64,000 nucleotides of DNA, taken from Epithemia pelagica. Its lineage: Eukaryota; Bacillariophyta; Bacillariophyceae; Surirellales; Surirellaceae. The stretch spans positions 1,922,001 through 1,986,000 of the forward strand of contig OX337228.1 of NCBI GenBank assembly GCA_946965045.2. Reading direction: 5' to 3'. This document shows, one piece after another, positions 11,307-23,200 of this stretch. A model generated the notes under the pieces. It did no database searches and was not told the DNA's origin. It was given only the letters and a program-made list of their open reading frames with translations. The translations under genes and the position numbers were made by a program. Position 1 is the first letter of the stretch. Each line of letters begins with the position of its first letter.

Positions 11307-13262
11307 TTACCATCCTTGGTTTAACTTGCGGCATCTTTCAAACATCTCTCTTCCTTGACATTTAGTGAAGTAGTCTGCTCGTTGATCTTCTGTAGCTACC
11401 ATACTTACTTTGGTTCCTCCCGGGTGATCTCCTACATGCTCCCAGAAGAAATGAAGGTAGGTGTTGAAATGTTTGGTTCTAGGTGTCAACCTTTGTTTGG
11501 TAGCGAGGTAGAACGCCCCAGTATTGTCCTCAAACACTTCAGAGTGGATGGTAGGTTTGTCGAACGGAAGGTCTAGATGTGCTAAGATTTCTTCAATTAC
11601 TCGTCGGGTAGCTATCACACTGCGCATGGCTTGGGACAAGGCATGGTACTCAGCTTGGAGTGTGCTAAGTGCTACTGACGACTGAAGCTGAGATTTCCAT
11701 ATAAGTGGACAACCACAGAAACTTAGAATATAGCCCGTTCTGGATTTCGCACTGACTGGATTATCTTGTGGCTCTCGCCCATGCAATCCGGCGAAATCTG
11801 CATCTACATAACAATCCAACTTGAAGTCTTTTGTTGGCGTGAATATAGTACCTTGGTCCTTGGTTCTTGCTAAGTACCGAACTATGGTTTTCACGGCTGC
11901 TGCGTGTGACTTCTTGGGTGCAGTGCTGAACCTGGCCACCTGGCTTACAGCGAATGCGATATCTGGTCGGGTGTTTGTTGCTAAATAGAGTAGCATTCCT
12001 ACTACCGACCTATATTGCCACTTTTCTTTCATAGGTTCACCGTCTGGATCACTTCCTAGTGCCAGTTGAGTGGCAGGTGTCCAGTTTGGATTGCAATCAT
12101 GCATTCCGGTGGTCTCTATGATCTTGCTTATGAGCCCCTTTTGTGTCATTGAAATTGACTTGGTTTCATCATTCCGAATGAAATTTATGCCCAGATAGTC
12201 AGTAAAGTTTCCTTCTTTCTTGAGAGATAGACCCTATTTCTCTAGGCGTAGAATTAGATCATCGATAAGCTTCATATGCGGAGCGCACACTCCGCAGTCA
12301 TCCACCCATAGAAAGATAATGATATTGTCTTTGTACAATAGGCATTGATCGTGAGTGCTTATGGTGAATCCGTCTTCTTTTAGGGCCTTTACTAGGTGGT
12401 CGTACCACAATCTGGGTGCTGAAGAGAGTCCATATAGACTCTTGACGAGCTTGAGGCACGTTCGTCCAGGGCGACTAGACCTAAATCCTCTAGGTAGGTG
12501 TATCCAAACTGGTGTGGTTAGCTTGGCTTGGACGAATGCATTGTTGAAATCGAGGCATGCTAGTTCCCAGTTCAGGACTATGCTCAGGGTTAGGACGATC
12601 CTAATCGTGCTCCAATTTACCACTGGCGAGTAGTTCTCCTCCTCAGTCTCTTGGAGGTCACCTCGTACACAATATCGTGCCTTAAATTTCACGATTTCTC
12701 CGTCAGGTGAGCGTTTTCGCTTGAAGACCCATGTTCCTGGTAAAATTTGGGACGATGCGTCTGATTGGTCTACCTCCTCCCAGGTCCCTTTTTCCTCTAG
12801 TTCTGTGATTTCATTGCTAGCGGCTTGTTGCCATCGATGCATGTCTACATCCTTCATGGCTTCATCATACCCGAGCGTATCGGGATCGGAGATGGATGCC
12901 TTCATTGTAGAAAGGAGATCGTACGGTTGGCTAGGTGGTGGAAAGGCAGCTAGATTGATATCTTGTACATAGCGCTTCGGAGAGCGGATAATTCGTCCCG
13001 AGCGTCGACTAACAGTAGGCTGAGCAGTCGGTTCTTCTTTTGGAGGGATAGGAGAGCTAGGGAGCTCCCTCTGAGGAGATGTTCCAAAAGAGGGGCGCGA
13101 GCGAGGGGTAGCCGAAATTTGGCGCTCTGTGGCTGGTGTGAGAGGAACCGGGGTGACGATTTCTTCCCTCTGAGGAAGGGGTGCTGATGGAGTATTAGGG
13201 GTTGCTACTCCCTCTGGAATCGGTGCCAATTCCTCCCTCTGCTCAGAGCGTGTAGAATTGAG
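11307..13262 (-). pseudogene. Family B pol fragment (RT-RNase H) with an internal TAG
   Basis: The minus-strand frame enters from the truncated end with the proline-rich linker, then RT (LDFNNAFVQAKL, LVKSLYGLSSAPRLWYDHL, FLWVDDCGV). It meets a TAG at 12234-12236 and continues in the same frame with GLSLKKEGNFTDYLGINF. RNase H follows (RPDIAFAVSQVARF, DCYVDADFAGL, SSVALSTLQAEYHALSQAM, EDNTGAFYL, DYFTKCQGREMFERCRKL) to the stop at 11307. These are standard copia RT and RNase H blocks. The same TAG is present in B2. One RT residue differs between copies (RYCVRGD here, RYFVRGD in B2). Confidence 0.88.
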
Positions 13263-13625
13263 AAATATGAGCCTGGGGGAAGTTCCACTCCTCCAGGTTC
13301 TGTGTATCAAACTTAGTGACTTTCAAAAAGTACTGATGCACGTCAATCCCATGCGAGTATTAGAAGTCGAATGAGGGCCACATCAAAAGCGCACAGGGAA
13401 TGATTGTTATGGTTATAGACTGTAGACTTCGTAGGAATATTTGTACTTTACATACATAGATAGGGGCTACCCCCAACCAAAGACTCTGTTCGTACTCGTG
13501 GTTCACGATTCTTCCGACACGGACAAAACCTGGGACGTAACTTCTTATCGTCACAAAAAATCGTGTCTCTCGACGCTCTGAAATACTCTTCATACCAACA
13601 CGTTCACGGATTCGATTGCACCATC
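13263..13625. other. Junction DNA between truncated retroelement and next gene
   Basis: From the break point of B1 to the next gene I see no coding potential I would support. It probably contains the promoter and 5' UTR of the small gene that starts at 13626. Confidence 0.4.
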
Positions 13626-14179
13626 ATGGCGATTCGATCCAGTATATTAAAAAAAGGCACCTCATTGTCGACAACGAATCAATCCATGATTCCTCGGAAA
13701 CAGGTTGGATGGGGAAGCTTGGTCATTTACGAATTTCCCAATGTACTGGGAGACAACCCCGGAGTTACCTCGGGCCCACCCGTCATGATTGATTGGGAAC
13801 ACAAAAAGATTAATGTTGTTGGGATTGAAACTCATGAACTCTTTCGTCGGAAAAATCCCCGACGTGATCGAAGAGAATTGGCCGTTCCGGGTGGAGAACG
13901 AAGTACTTTGTAAGTTGCCCCATGACGATGGCTCCCAGATTCGAAAGGCGATTGTGTAATTTCTAATCTCATGATTCGTCTTGTCGTTACTTGTGTTCGT
14001 ACAGTTTGCTGGGCTTGGGTTACAGTCTGGATCAAGTTCTGAATGCTACCGAAGAGGCATACAATATCCGAAAAAGTCGAAGAAACAACATGAAAGGTCG
14101 ACTGGACACATTCAAGAATGTGCTGGGTAAATTTCAACAATTGCCAAGACAAATCATGGCCTCTGCCAAGGCTGGCTAA
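13626..14179 (+). CDS. Small two-exon protein of unknown function
   Basis: Exon 1 is 13626-13909 and exon 2 is 14005-14179, with a 95-bp GT-AG intron (GTAAGT...TACAG) at 13910-14004. Splicing gives 152 residues. The ATG at 13626 is chosen because the upstream part of the open frame looks non-coding. Visible pattern: a basic N-terminus (MAIRSSILKKGT), a middle with VIYEFPNVLGDNPGV..GPPV..DWEH, a basic RRKNPRRDRREL segment, and a helical, basic C-terminus. The middle recalls, from memory only, a large family of short diatom proteins with a REY/EF...LGDNPxVxxGPP...W pattern and no known role. No signal peptide or membrane segment is seen. The agreement of splice sites, phase and composition supports a real gene. 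Confidence 0.65.
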
Positions 14180-14497
14180 GAAATCCAAGCACAATTGCGC
14201 TTGTTCGCTTTGGGTCACTGGAGCAGGGAGGCCTGTTCCAGTTCTATGCTATGTCTTCTCTCCGTCAATATCACCCTCACTCTCCTAAAGGAACACTGTC
14301 CATGGGTAGAATTAGATTGAATGCGGAAGGGATACACTTCTAAAATTAGTCATGTATTTTTCCTATCAATGAACTTTATTTCCAATTCCAATCAATGAAC
14401 TACTCCTATGCTACTAGTGAACAAGTGTTTGTAATTTCTAACCCGTTAGTTCCCCCCATCTCTGCAGCGACTAATCCAGATAATAATCAGCGACTAC
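14180..14497. other. Intergenic, nothing recognised
   Basis: This is AT-richer DNA between two plus-strand genes. I see no ORF, RNA gene or repeat in it. It should hold the 3' end of the upstream transcript and the promoter of the next gene. Confidence 0.4.
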
Positions 14498-15532
14498 ATG
14501 CGCGCGCACCCAACTCCCACCACAGTGTCTTGGACCGTCACCACCATGACGATGACGGCACATGACGAATTCCAGTCTCTGATGGAGAAGTCCAGAGCAT
14601 TCTTTACCGAATGCCTGGAAAATCCCATTGCGCCAACCTCCGTGGTCGATGATACGGTCGCAACCTTTGCTACCGAATACGCAGTTGCCGCCCTTTGTCT
14701 TTTCTTTGGCCTGTCCCTCCTTTGTTGCCGCGGTTGCTGCTGCTGTTGTTGTGGTGGAGCCTCAACGGCGAATGTTTCACGAGAGGATGATGATGATGAT
14801 GTGGAGGCGAATGAGACCACTCCCTTGACGGCCACACGCACGAGGTCACCACCCATGATCCAATTGACCAAACGGACTCCGTACCAACAGATTCTTCCCC
14901 TCTTTTTCGTTTGCTTTGGACTCTTTTTTGGTGTCGGTGGTTGGAAACACCAACGATCCACGTTTTATGGTAATGATGATGAAGAAGAACAAGCACTCGT
15001 GAATAATACCGTCTTGTTGCAAATCATGCTGGGATTGTTGGGTCTGTCCACGTCCTTGCTATTCGGATTGGGTGCCATGGAGTATAGTTTTTATGTTTGT
15101 TCGTTTCGAGTCATTGCGGCTCCCTTTACCTATCTTTGGATTCTCTTGATTCTGGGGTCCATGGTGGCACCCATTTGGTGGGTGGAAGAACCCTTTTACT
15201 TTGCCGGTTATTTCGTCCTGGTATCGATCTTGTACCTGTTGGTGTCGACGGCTCAGTTCGGACGACGACGACCGGTCGTTATGTTGCTTTTTCAAGTCGT
15301 GGCACTGATTTTGAATTGTGTCGCGGTCGTGACCACATTAGTTTTGGTCCAAGTCTGTGCCACCGACATGGGAGTCGTCGACGACAAGGCCGAGTGTTCG
15401 ACGCTGGTGCCCTGTCCGCTCCCCATTGGGGTGTGGAATCCCGAAGCCGTCTTTCACAGTCTCATGTTTGTTGCCATGTTGTTCTTTGGGAGTGCCAAGC
15501 TACTCCAAAGCAGGTTGGAAGACACAGGTTGA
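14498..15532 (+). CDS. Polytopic membrane protein with a cysteine cluster, unknown function
   Basis: This is an intronless 344-residue frame. After a soluble N-terminus (about 60 residues) comes a first hydrophobic segment (AVAALCLFFGLSLL) followed directly by a cysteine cluster (CCRGCCCCCC), a likely palmitoylation site. An acidic stretch (EDDDDDVE) comes next. About six more hydrophobic segments follow: LPLFFVCFGLFFGVGG; a pair around residues 165-190; then four between about 200 and 335 that include FTYLWILLILGSMV and YFVLVSILYLLV. I do not recognise a family. ATGs at codons 17 and 19 are alternative starts. Membrane compartment and role are unknown. Codon use and length support a real gene. 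Confidence 0.7.
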   Translation: MRAHPTPTTVSWTVTTMTMTAHDEFQSLMEKSRAFFTECLENPIAPTSVVDDTVATFATEYAVAALCLFFGLSLLCCRGCCCCCCGGASTANVSREDDDDDVEANETTPLTATRTRSPPMIQLTKRTPYQQILPLFFVCFGLFFGVGGWKHQRSTFYGNDDEEEQALVNNTVLLQIMLGLLGLSTSLLFGLGAMEYSFYVCSFRVIAAPFTYLWILLILGSMVAPIWWVEEPFYFAGYFVLVSILYLLVSTAQFGRRRPVVMLLFQVVALILNCVAVVTTLVLVQVCATDMGVVDDKAECSTLVPCPLPIGVWNPEAVFHSLMFVAMLFFGSAKLLQSRLEDTG

Positions 15533-15844
15533 CCCAAATCATAATAATATTCGGCGCTACCGACCTACCGACCTATCTACCTAGAATGTCTCAAGCAATG
15601 GGAAACGGGAAGAATGAGCTCACTAGTAGCTACATAGCTACCTATAGTTCATTCCATGAGATTTGTATTCGTCGTGCCTAATAGTTCAGAAACACGACCA
15701 CGACCAAAAAGTATCTTTGCGCTTTTGTGGTGGATAATTTCGTAATATCTTGTGATTTTCTGGTCGCAGACAGAACCCTTTCTCGCCATGGCCCACATTC
15801 GAGAGAGGTTATAGAGAGGAAGAGGAGCTTTGGGATATCCGAGA
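15533..15844. other. Intergenic, nothing recognised
   Basis: This is the gap between the membrane-protein gene and the lyase gene. Open frames here are short and I do not support any of them. Confidence 0.4.
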
Positions 15845-17011
15845 ATGTTGGTACTACGGGGAACGAAACGGCGTGTCCAGGCTTTGGCCAATATCCTATT
15901 GCTAGCTTCAGTTTCCAGTTGGATGGTTGCGAGAAGAAGGACTGGATCATTCCTCTTGGTTGGAGTGCACTCTCTCTCTTCTTCTTCCCCCACACCCACA
16001 TGGGTGGCTGGTGGCAAACCGTCGGCTCAAATTTTGTACGAGTTGTTGCAACGCGAACTGAATGGAACCCGAACCAGTAATGTACCAATCTTGTTGCCCT
16101 GTTGTTACGATGGTTTAACGGCACGGTTGGTGGCCCGAGCCGGCTTTGAAGCCACCTTCATGACCGGCTTTGGTGTGTCGGCCGTCAATGGATTTCCCGA
16201 TACGCAACTCGTCTCCTTTGCCGAAATGCAACAAGCCTGTCTTCGTGTCACGGAGGGCTTGTACAGTGCTGCCATGGAACAACAGCAGCAGCAGCAACAA
16301 CCATTCATGGACAGCGCCTCCTCCTCCTCCACCATTGGGACGCCCATTCCCTGCATTGGCGATGGCGATACGGGCTATGGCAATGCCATGAATGCCAAGC
16401 GTACCGTCTTTGGCTATGCCCAAGCGGGTATGGGCGGAATCATGGTGGAAGATCAAGTTGCGCCCAAACGATGCGGTCATGTGGCGGGCAAATCCGTTGT
16501 GCCCCTCCACGAGGCGGTGCAACGCATTCGCGCCGCTGCCCACGCACGAGACGAATACAATGCCCACTTTGCGGTTGGTGGCGCCAATCGGGCGGCCCCC
16601 TTGATTTTGGCCCGCACCGATGCCTTGGCCAGTCATGGATTTGACGCGGCCGTGGACCGGTGTTTGGCCTTTCTCGAGGCGGGTGCCGACATGACCTTTT
16701 TGGAAGCACCGGAAACAGTGGATCAAATGCAAGAGTATTGTCGTCGTGTTCCGGGACCGAAATTGGCCAACATGTTGGAACAGGGTACCACACCCGTCTT
16801 GACGCCGGTGGAATTGAAACAAGTGGGATATACCATGGCCGCCTATCCCTTGACGTTGCTGTCCGCCTCGATTCGGGCCATGGAAACCAGTCTGCAACGC
16901 ATTGCCCGCGGGGAATCGACGGACGATTTGCGAGCCTCCTTTGCCCATACCAAGGATGCCGTGGGATTTACCCGATATGCGCAGGAGGAAGCCAAGTACA
17001 AGGTGGAGTAA
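15845..17011 (+). CDS. PrpB-like lyase of the isocitrate lyase/PEP mutase superfamily
   Basis: The protein has 388 residues from the ATG at 15845 (an upstream TTG is less likely). Residues 1-30 are basic then hydrophobic (ALANILLLASVSSW), so an organelle or ER targeting sequence is likely. The rest is a TIM-barrel lyase: LLPCCYDGLTARLVARAGF, TGFGVSAVNGFPD, GDGDTGYGNA (metal and substrate binding), VEDQVAPKRCGH with the catalytic cysteine of the KKCGH type, ARTDAL, and FLEAPET. This pattern fits 2-methylisocitrate lyase (PrpB, splitting 2-methylisocitrate to pyruvate and succinate) and related carboxyvinyl-carboxyphosphonate mutase-like enzymes; true isocitrate lyase is longer. A poly-Gln/Ser insert (EQQQQQQQPFMDSASSSS) separates the first strands from GDGD and is not part of the usual fold. 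Substrate not certain. Confidence 0.85.
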   Translation: MLVLRGTKRRVQALANILLLASVSSWMVARRRTGSFLLVGVHSLSSSSPTPTWVAGGKPSAQILYELLQRELNGTRTSNVPILLPCCYDGLTARLVARAGFEATFMTGFGVSAVNGFPDTQLVSFAEMQQACLRVTEGLYSAAMEQQQQQQQPFMDSASSSSTIGTPIPCIGDGDTGYGNAMNAKRTVFGYAQAGMGGIMVEDQVAPKRCGHVAGKSVVPLHEAVQRIRAAAHARDEYNAHFAVGGANRAAPLILARTDALASHGFDAAVDRCLAFLEAGADMTFLEAPETVDQMQEYCRRVPGPKLANMLEQGTTPVLTPVELKQVGYTMAAYPLTLLSASIRAMETSLQRIARGESTDDLRASFAHTKDAVGFTRYAQEEAKYKVE

Positions 17012-17995
17012 GACCAAACCAAACGGTAGTATACCTTTTCGTTTTGTTCTTCGGATACTACAATTTATACTATGGTCATGTGTGCGTGTGATTCAATGTC
17101 GTGTCGTTTGGTTGGATTTCTCTTGGCATGTATGGTAGTCCTTTCTGTAGTTGTCGTGGAGGATCGTCTCTACTAGAAAAAAACACACACACACACGTGA
17201 GTACCAGGACAATCCTGCACTGGTTCGTGCGATGTGTGTGTGTGTCCTTGTGTTTTCGGTGATGGTGGTGGTGAGCGCACAGGGTTTCTCCAGGACGCAG
17301 AACCACCAATTCCTTTCGTGTGGCGTGGTTTTGGTTTTGGTGGAGCTCGGTAGGTAGGAATTTCGGTTGTTGCGACTCGGACTCGCCACAACAGGGAGAC
17401 ACAACAAAGACGACCGACAACGACACAATGATGATCTTGCTGGATGGTATTGCTTGAATTTGGACCTGAAGTGGTTGTTGCCTCGGAGGACACTGAGGCG
17501 GCTAGAGAGAATCCAATTCTTCGTTGTTGTTGTCTCTAGTAGACACTCCCCCATTGTCTCGCTCGCACCTCGCAAAAGGCGTGTTGGATCGAGTTTGTGA
17601 GAGCCCTTTCGTCGCATGGCGTGCACGCGCCCGTCGGCAGCGAATCTGGGTTCCCCAACCGAATCTCAATAGGTACGAGCACTGATAGTTTGATTGTTGT
17701 CTACACAAAAGACGAATGGGGGTCATTCTAAAGTCTTTTTCGGGAAGAGGGGGTCTCTCATCTTTTGCTGGTGTGCCTGTGGTGACTGTGGTGAACCCTT
17801 TTATCATCCTCATCAACAGAGAAAGAGGCTTTTTGTTTGCGATAGTTCCATTTCCCAACGTGTTCACATATAGAATAGAAAAAGACAAGTTCCCTGTCGC
17901 AAGAAGACACGATCGTGCACATCCAAACGAACCAGAAAACGACGAGAAAAAGGCACTTTCCAAGATTCTCAGTACAACTTGCGCGCAATTCCAGA
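17012..17995. other. Long intergenic region with CA/GT microsatellites
   Basis: This stretch of about 980 bp holds no gene I can support. A CA run (about 17183-17197) and GT runs (about 17232-17244) produce open frames on the minus strand with VCVC/HTHT composition; I treat these as artefacts. The region presumably contains the promoter of the giant gene that starts at 17996. Confidence 0.45.
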
Positions 17996-20195
17996 ATGAC
18001 AACCATGGAGGAGTGGTATTCCATGGCGGTACAAATTGGGTCGGGAATTTCCGAGGAACAACAACAACAACACTCCCAGCAGGATCGTACGTCTACCATG
18101 ACACTAGCACGCATGGTCTCCCTCCACTCCACCACCAGCCAAGCACAACGACAGCAGCAAAAGAACCCGCAGCAGCACGCTGCCCCCAAACTGTCGACCT
18201 TGGACGTGACCACGCTTCCAAGGTCCACGCTTCGTATGGGTGACAGCAGCAAGGGTCCATCCTCTTCCTTTTTTGGCACAGGGTTGGATCCCTTGTACGA
18301 ATCCTTGTGCATTGTAGGGTCCATTCCGACACGTTCCGAATCGTCGTCGTCGTCCTTGTTGTCGTCTCGTCCTCTACCAGCCGCAACACGAAGAACGGAC
18401 GGTACCTCTGCTCTCACCACCAGGGACCACCGCCAAGAGAAGCCTCCTTCTCGTCCTTCTCAGCCCAGCACACCCCCCACCACCAACATCCACACACGAC
18501 AACGACCACAACAGGATTCCAACACCAACCACAACAACCACAAGGACGCTCGACCCGTCCTTGTAGCAGCTGCCACCACCACCACCACACCGGTTCCAAC
18601 GGGTCGATTTGCCATCTTGGAGGATACGAGGACCATCCATCATCCTCCTCCTGCTACGAGTACAACGACGACGACAACAAGTCTCTGTGATCCTCCAAGT
18701 CGTCGTCGTCGGGAGGTCCATCCATCCAATTCCCACTGGACGGGGATGGGTCCTTCTCTCACCACCCAGAAAAAAACCAAACCGATACCCCGATTTCCAT
18801 CCACCATTCCACCCCCAAAGTCATCCTCATTCTCCAATACCCAATCACCACCACAACAACAAGGAGGAGGAGTACCATGGGAGGACTGGGTCGAATCGGG
18901 TGTTACACGGACCACTCTCTGGGCCGCTCAGAACCAAGTCTGGACCCATACCGTCCGGATTGCCGAGGACCAGCCGCAGAATGACACTGACACGGACACG
19001 ACAAACCCGAAAAATGGCAAGAATAATGACAAGAACAAGAACGAGAACAAGACTGTACCACGTGGCTCCAGGACCAAGAATGAGTCCCCCGTCCACCCGA
19101 CAACCGGCCCCCACAAGGAACCAAGCCCACCAACGACCAACCAAGGCTCGAAACCAGTGTCACCAAAACGCAAGAATCATAAGAAAAAAAGAGCGAAACC
19201 CTCCAACCACGACGATGCAACCCGCCAGGAGTCTCTCCCCCAAAGACACCAAACTGGACCAGCAAGCCATTCGTCACCGCACACGACGAAGCAAGAGACC
19301 ACGGCGACGAGGACGACTCCCACGAAAGAAGTCGTTGGTGGTGGAGGAACAACCACAGCCACTGTCGTGGCCATGACGCACACCATTGCCACACCTCGAT
19401 TTACCTTGTTTCATGCGCCCGGGGAACCCCTACCCATCCCACCCACCACCACGGCTCCTCGTCGTCGTCGTCCTGGGTCCCGTGCCGTGGGCACTCTGGA
19501 TCCATCCACAGTGGCAGTGAGGAGGAATCGTCCACCGCCCTATGATCATCCTGCCTGGGACGACTCGGGTGGCTTGACTGGCTTTACACTCTGGGCTGCC
19601 CAGTATCAAATTTGGAATCAGAAAGCAACAACAACAACAACATCAACAACAGTCGACTCCTCGACATGCCACAACCAGTGCGCTTCAACTCAAACGAATG
19701 CCTCCTCCATGTCGGATCTTCCTTCTGCTGGGAACCGAGTTGGTGGTTGGACACGAGACGTGACAGTCCCAACGACGATTCCAAAACCACCCACTCCGCC
19801 GAACCAGACCCCGAACCAGACCAGAACCACCACACAGAATCCTGCTCCATCCACTCCGGTCCGCCCATCCAGCGGCCCCATGATGGTGCCCAAGGCCAAC
19901 GAGACTACTAGTACCTCCACAAGTTTTACTCGTGCGGTATCGACCAGGCGGTTTGGTGTGTTGCACAGTCCCAAGGAACAAGTGGGCATGGTGTCCCACC
20001 ACCACCACCCACCAACCACACAACCAACCATCTTGTTGGGGGGTCGTCCCTGTGACCCTCGACATGTTGCCGACGCAGTGTCTTCGACCGTCTTTGCCTT
20101 GCAAGAATCCGCGCCTCTCTGGATCACCCACTACCAGCACTGGAAGACTGTGGAACCTGCACAAGAACCGGTACAACGACAACGACCCGTCCTCC

Positions 20196-20230
<35 letters not shown>

Positions 20231-23200
20231 ACACTTCCAACGACATCCAGTACTGCCTCGTCTCGGTGGCAATCTCGACCCCCACCTCGTGATTCCGAAT
20301 CTCCCTTGGTCACGGCAAAGCGGAAACCCTGGCCTCGGTCCAAACCACCATCCAAACCCCTCCAGGACGACGGCGACGACACCCTGGTACAATCCCAAAT
20401 ATCGGAACCACGATGCGCTGCTTCGACCCAAACAGTCTCGACGACACGGTTTGGTGTGTTGCACAATCCATCGTGTCGTAATAGTAGTGTTGTGACAATG
20501 GAAACATCAGAGCCAAGCAGTACGGTACAGGCTGCTCCCCTTGACCAACCAGTCTCCTCCCAAATTGGTTCCGATCCACGAACCGTGTCGTCACTGGCAC
20601 ATCGAACGACCTGGGAAGAGTCGGGTGTTACTCGATTTGCTTTGTGGGCGGCCGAGCATCAACTCTGGAACCACACGGTCGTCGTCGTCTCCTCCTCGGA
20701 ACGAGTTGCCGTTGCCAACAAACAAGAGAAAGAGAAGGTTCCACCCCAAACACCAAACCAAGGGTCCGCACTCCCAGTAAAAGCACCTTCGTCTCGTCCA
20801 AAGCCCGAGGTAGTGGTGAGACCAACACTCCACCAAAAGGCGAGACCCAAAGAATCGCCCCCCACAAAAGAACCAAAACTTCCACCAAACGCTGCTCGTC
20901 ACACGGCCAGGAGAAATCCATCCAACATGCCTCCATCGGCCAAGGTTCTTGCTGCGTTGACCAAAGTTGTGTCCACTCGACGATTTGAATTGTTGCACCA
21001 TCCACGCGAACCTGTACCCGTCACAACACTTGCCACCGCCGCCGAGTCGCATCCTCCAACTGCGTCACGGTCTCGGAGGACGATGGAGGTGGATCCCTGT
21101 ACGGTTGCCGATTCCACCAAGGCTCACATGACGTGTCTCGAGGAACGGGGAAGGACCAACATGTTGCTCTGGGCATTGGACCAGGACATTTATTTATCGA
21201 TACCGACACCCACAGCCAGGAACGAGATGGTGAATTTGCCAGATGCACCGGCAGAATCCAAGGCAACAACAGCGTCTACGCTCAAAACCATCCAGATGAC
21301 CGATCCTGTCCAACGTCCAGCCAGCAACCACGCCCACAACTTGACGGCGACCCCGTCAATATCTCAACCACAAGTGCTTCCACAACCGTCGATGATAGCT
21401 CCTCCCGAACGCCTTGTTGCAGCACCGACAAACCTTCCATCATCACAACCACGACTGGAACCATCCACTACGACCGTCTCGACCGGACGATTTTCCATTT
21501 TGCACAATGCTTCGTACGACACGTCGTCTGTAGCTTTACCGTCCTTCCACAAACAAAGCCATGGTCCTCTCTCTCGAATACGTTCGGACCCCCGGTACGT
21601 GTCCAGTGAACCACCAGTCCAAAATCGAACGGCCTGGGAAGAGTCGGGTGTGACTCGATTTGTCTTGTGGGCAGCGGAGCATCAAATCTGGAACCATACC
21701 GTGGTCCAGACAATTCCGAAAGAGGAGAAAAAGAAAAAGAAAGAGATCATGGAACAACCACCAAAGTCGACCCAACGCTCTATGAAAACTCAGGAGGCAC
21801 CAGCGGCAAAACCCAAATCGGAACCAAAGCTTCAATCACAGAAAGAAACCAGAACTGTAATCAGAACGCCTGCACATGATCTCAAGAAAACAATATCGAA
21901 CACAACACCTCCTCCTTCCAAGGTCCTTCCTTCGACCCGAATTGTGCCCTCCAGACGATTTAGATTGTTGCACAACCCTCACGAGGACGTAGTACCAGTG
22001 ACACTCCCAGAGCAAAAAGATACTACCAGAAATGGGTCACTTGCTCTCGGTGTAGATCCGTGTACCATTTCGGCCTCCGCCAAAGCTCAAATGGCATGCC
22101 TCGATGAACGAGGAACGACTTGCATTTTGCTCTGGGCGAACGACAACAACGTAGATATTTCAATACCGACTCCAGCACGAGATCGAAATGGGGGCTCTCC
22201 ATATGTACCAACGGAATCAAAGTCATTGGCTTCCACCACCCCACCCAACATCTCCACTCCCGTTGCAGAACAATCCCCAGATAATAGCTCCCAGCAAACA
22301 TTGGAAAATACGAAAGCACGACCAGCCCCGCCTACAGTTAGCCCCAATCCCTCATCAAAACCAAAAGTGAAAGAATCAACGAAAACAACCAAACGGGAGA
22401 AACCACACCCGACACCTGCGGCGGTTCGAACCAGTCGCTTCACTGTGTTTCACGATCCATCTAGCGCATTTGGTAGTATTGATGTCGTTGCAAAATCGAG
22501 AGTTTCCGTGTCTCAGAGCTCAACAAAGTTATCGGCGGATCCAAGGAGTGTCTCTGCGTCACACCAACAAAACATGATCCTTTTCGAAGAATCAGGTGCA
22601 ACACGGTTTGGTTTGTGGGCTGCCAGTTCTCAAATGTGCAGTAACACTGATGCCACAGAAACAGTTCAAGACGACGAGCAGAATGATAAACGCCGAAAGA
22701 TAGAACGCGCGCGACCATCGGAGGATCATTCAGTCGACAAACCAATATCCAACCCGTCTAAGGACACGAATGCGACCCAAGTTGTTGAAGGGGAGGCACA
22801 AACTTCAAACAAGGATACAGCAAAGGTGGACAAGAACCAGAACACAAAATTGGATCCGAAACCAGACGGCACCAAAACAATGGAGGACTCCGAATCCGTT
22901 GATAAGACGACGAGCATCGTATTGCCTCCGAACCCGACCCCCTCTTTCGCAAAATCAGGAACTTCAGAAATGCCCTCATTGCTTGTCACAGAATCTCACA
23001 ATTTGTCGGAAGAAAATGGAGATCAGGAGGAAGAAGTTGAAATCGTTTTTACAGAAGGGGTGGATGATACCGAATGTGATTTGGCCAGTGTTGGAGACCT
23101 GCTTGGTAGCACTGCAACGGTGCTGGCTACACCTATTTCACCGTCGCGCCCGAGTGCACGCATGACATACCGAGATAGCTTGGCTTCAACGATCCCAGTG

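Larger units (their letters stand above)
10551..13262 (-). mobile_element. Family B copy B1 (5'-truncated)
   Basis: This is the 3' part of a family B element: linker after integrase, RT, RNase H, purine tract and LTR. It breaks off at about 13262, where the sequence parallel to the B2 copy (ending near 3772) stops being similar and host DNA starts. Near-identity with 2702-3771 shows that B1 and B2 separated recently, or that one arose by duplication of the other. Confidence 0.82.

Noticed and set aside
17076-17626. Minus-strand ORFs of 100-177 codons in the intergenic region
   Set aside because: Composition follows the CA/GT microsatellites (HTHTHT, VCVCVC), and no domain is recognisable.
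18093-21835. Many long minus-strand ORFs opposite the giant repeat gene and similar ones opposite the WD40-like gene
   Set aside because: They have VVVVV, GGG and WWWW composition caused by the complementary ACC/CAA-rich coding strand and no independent support.
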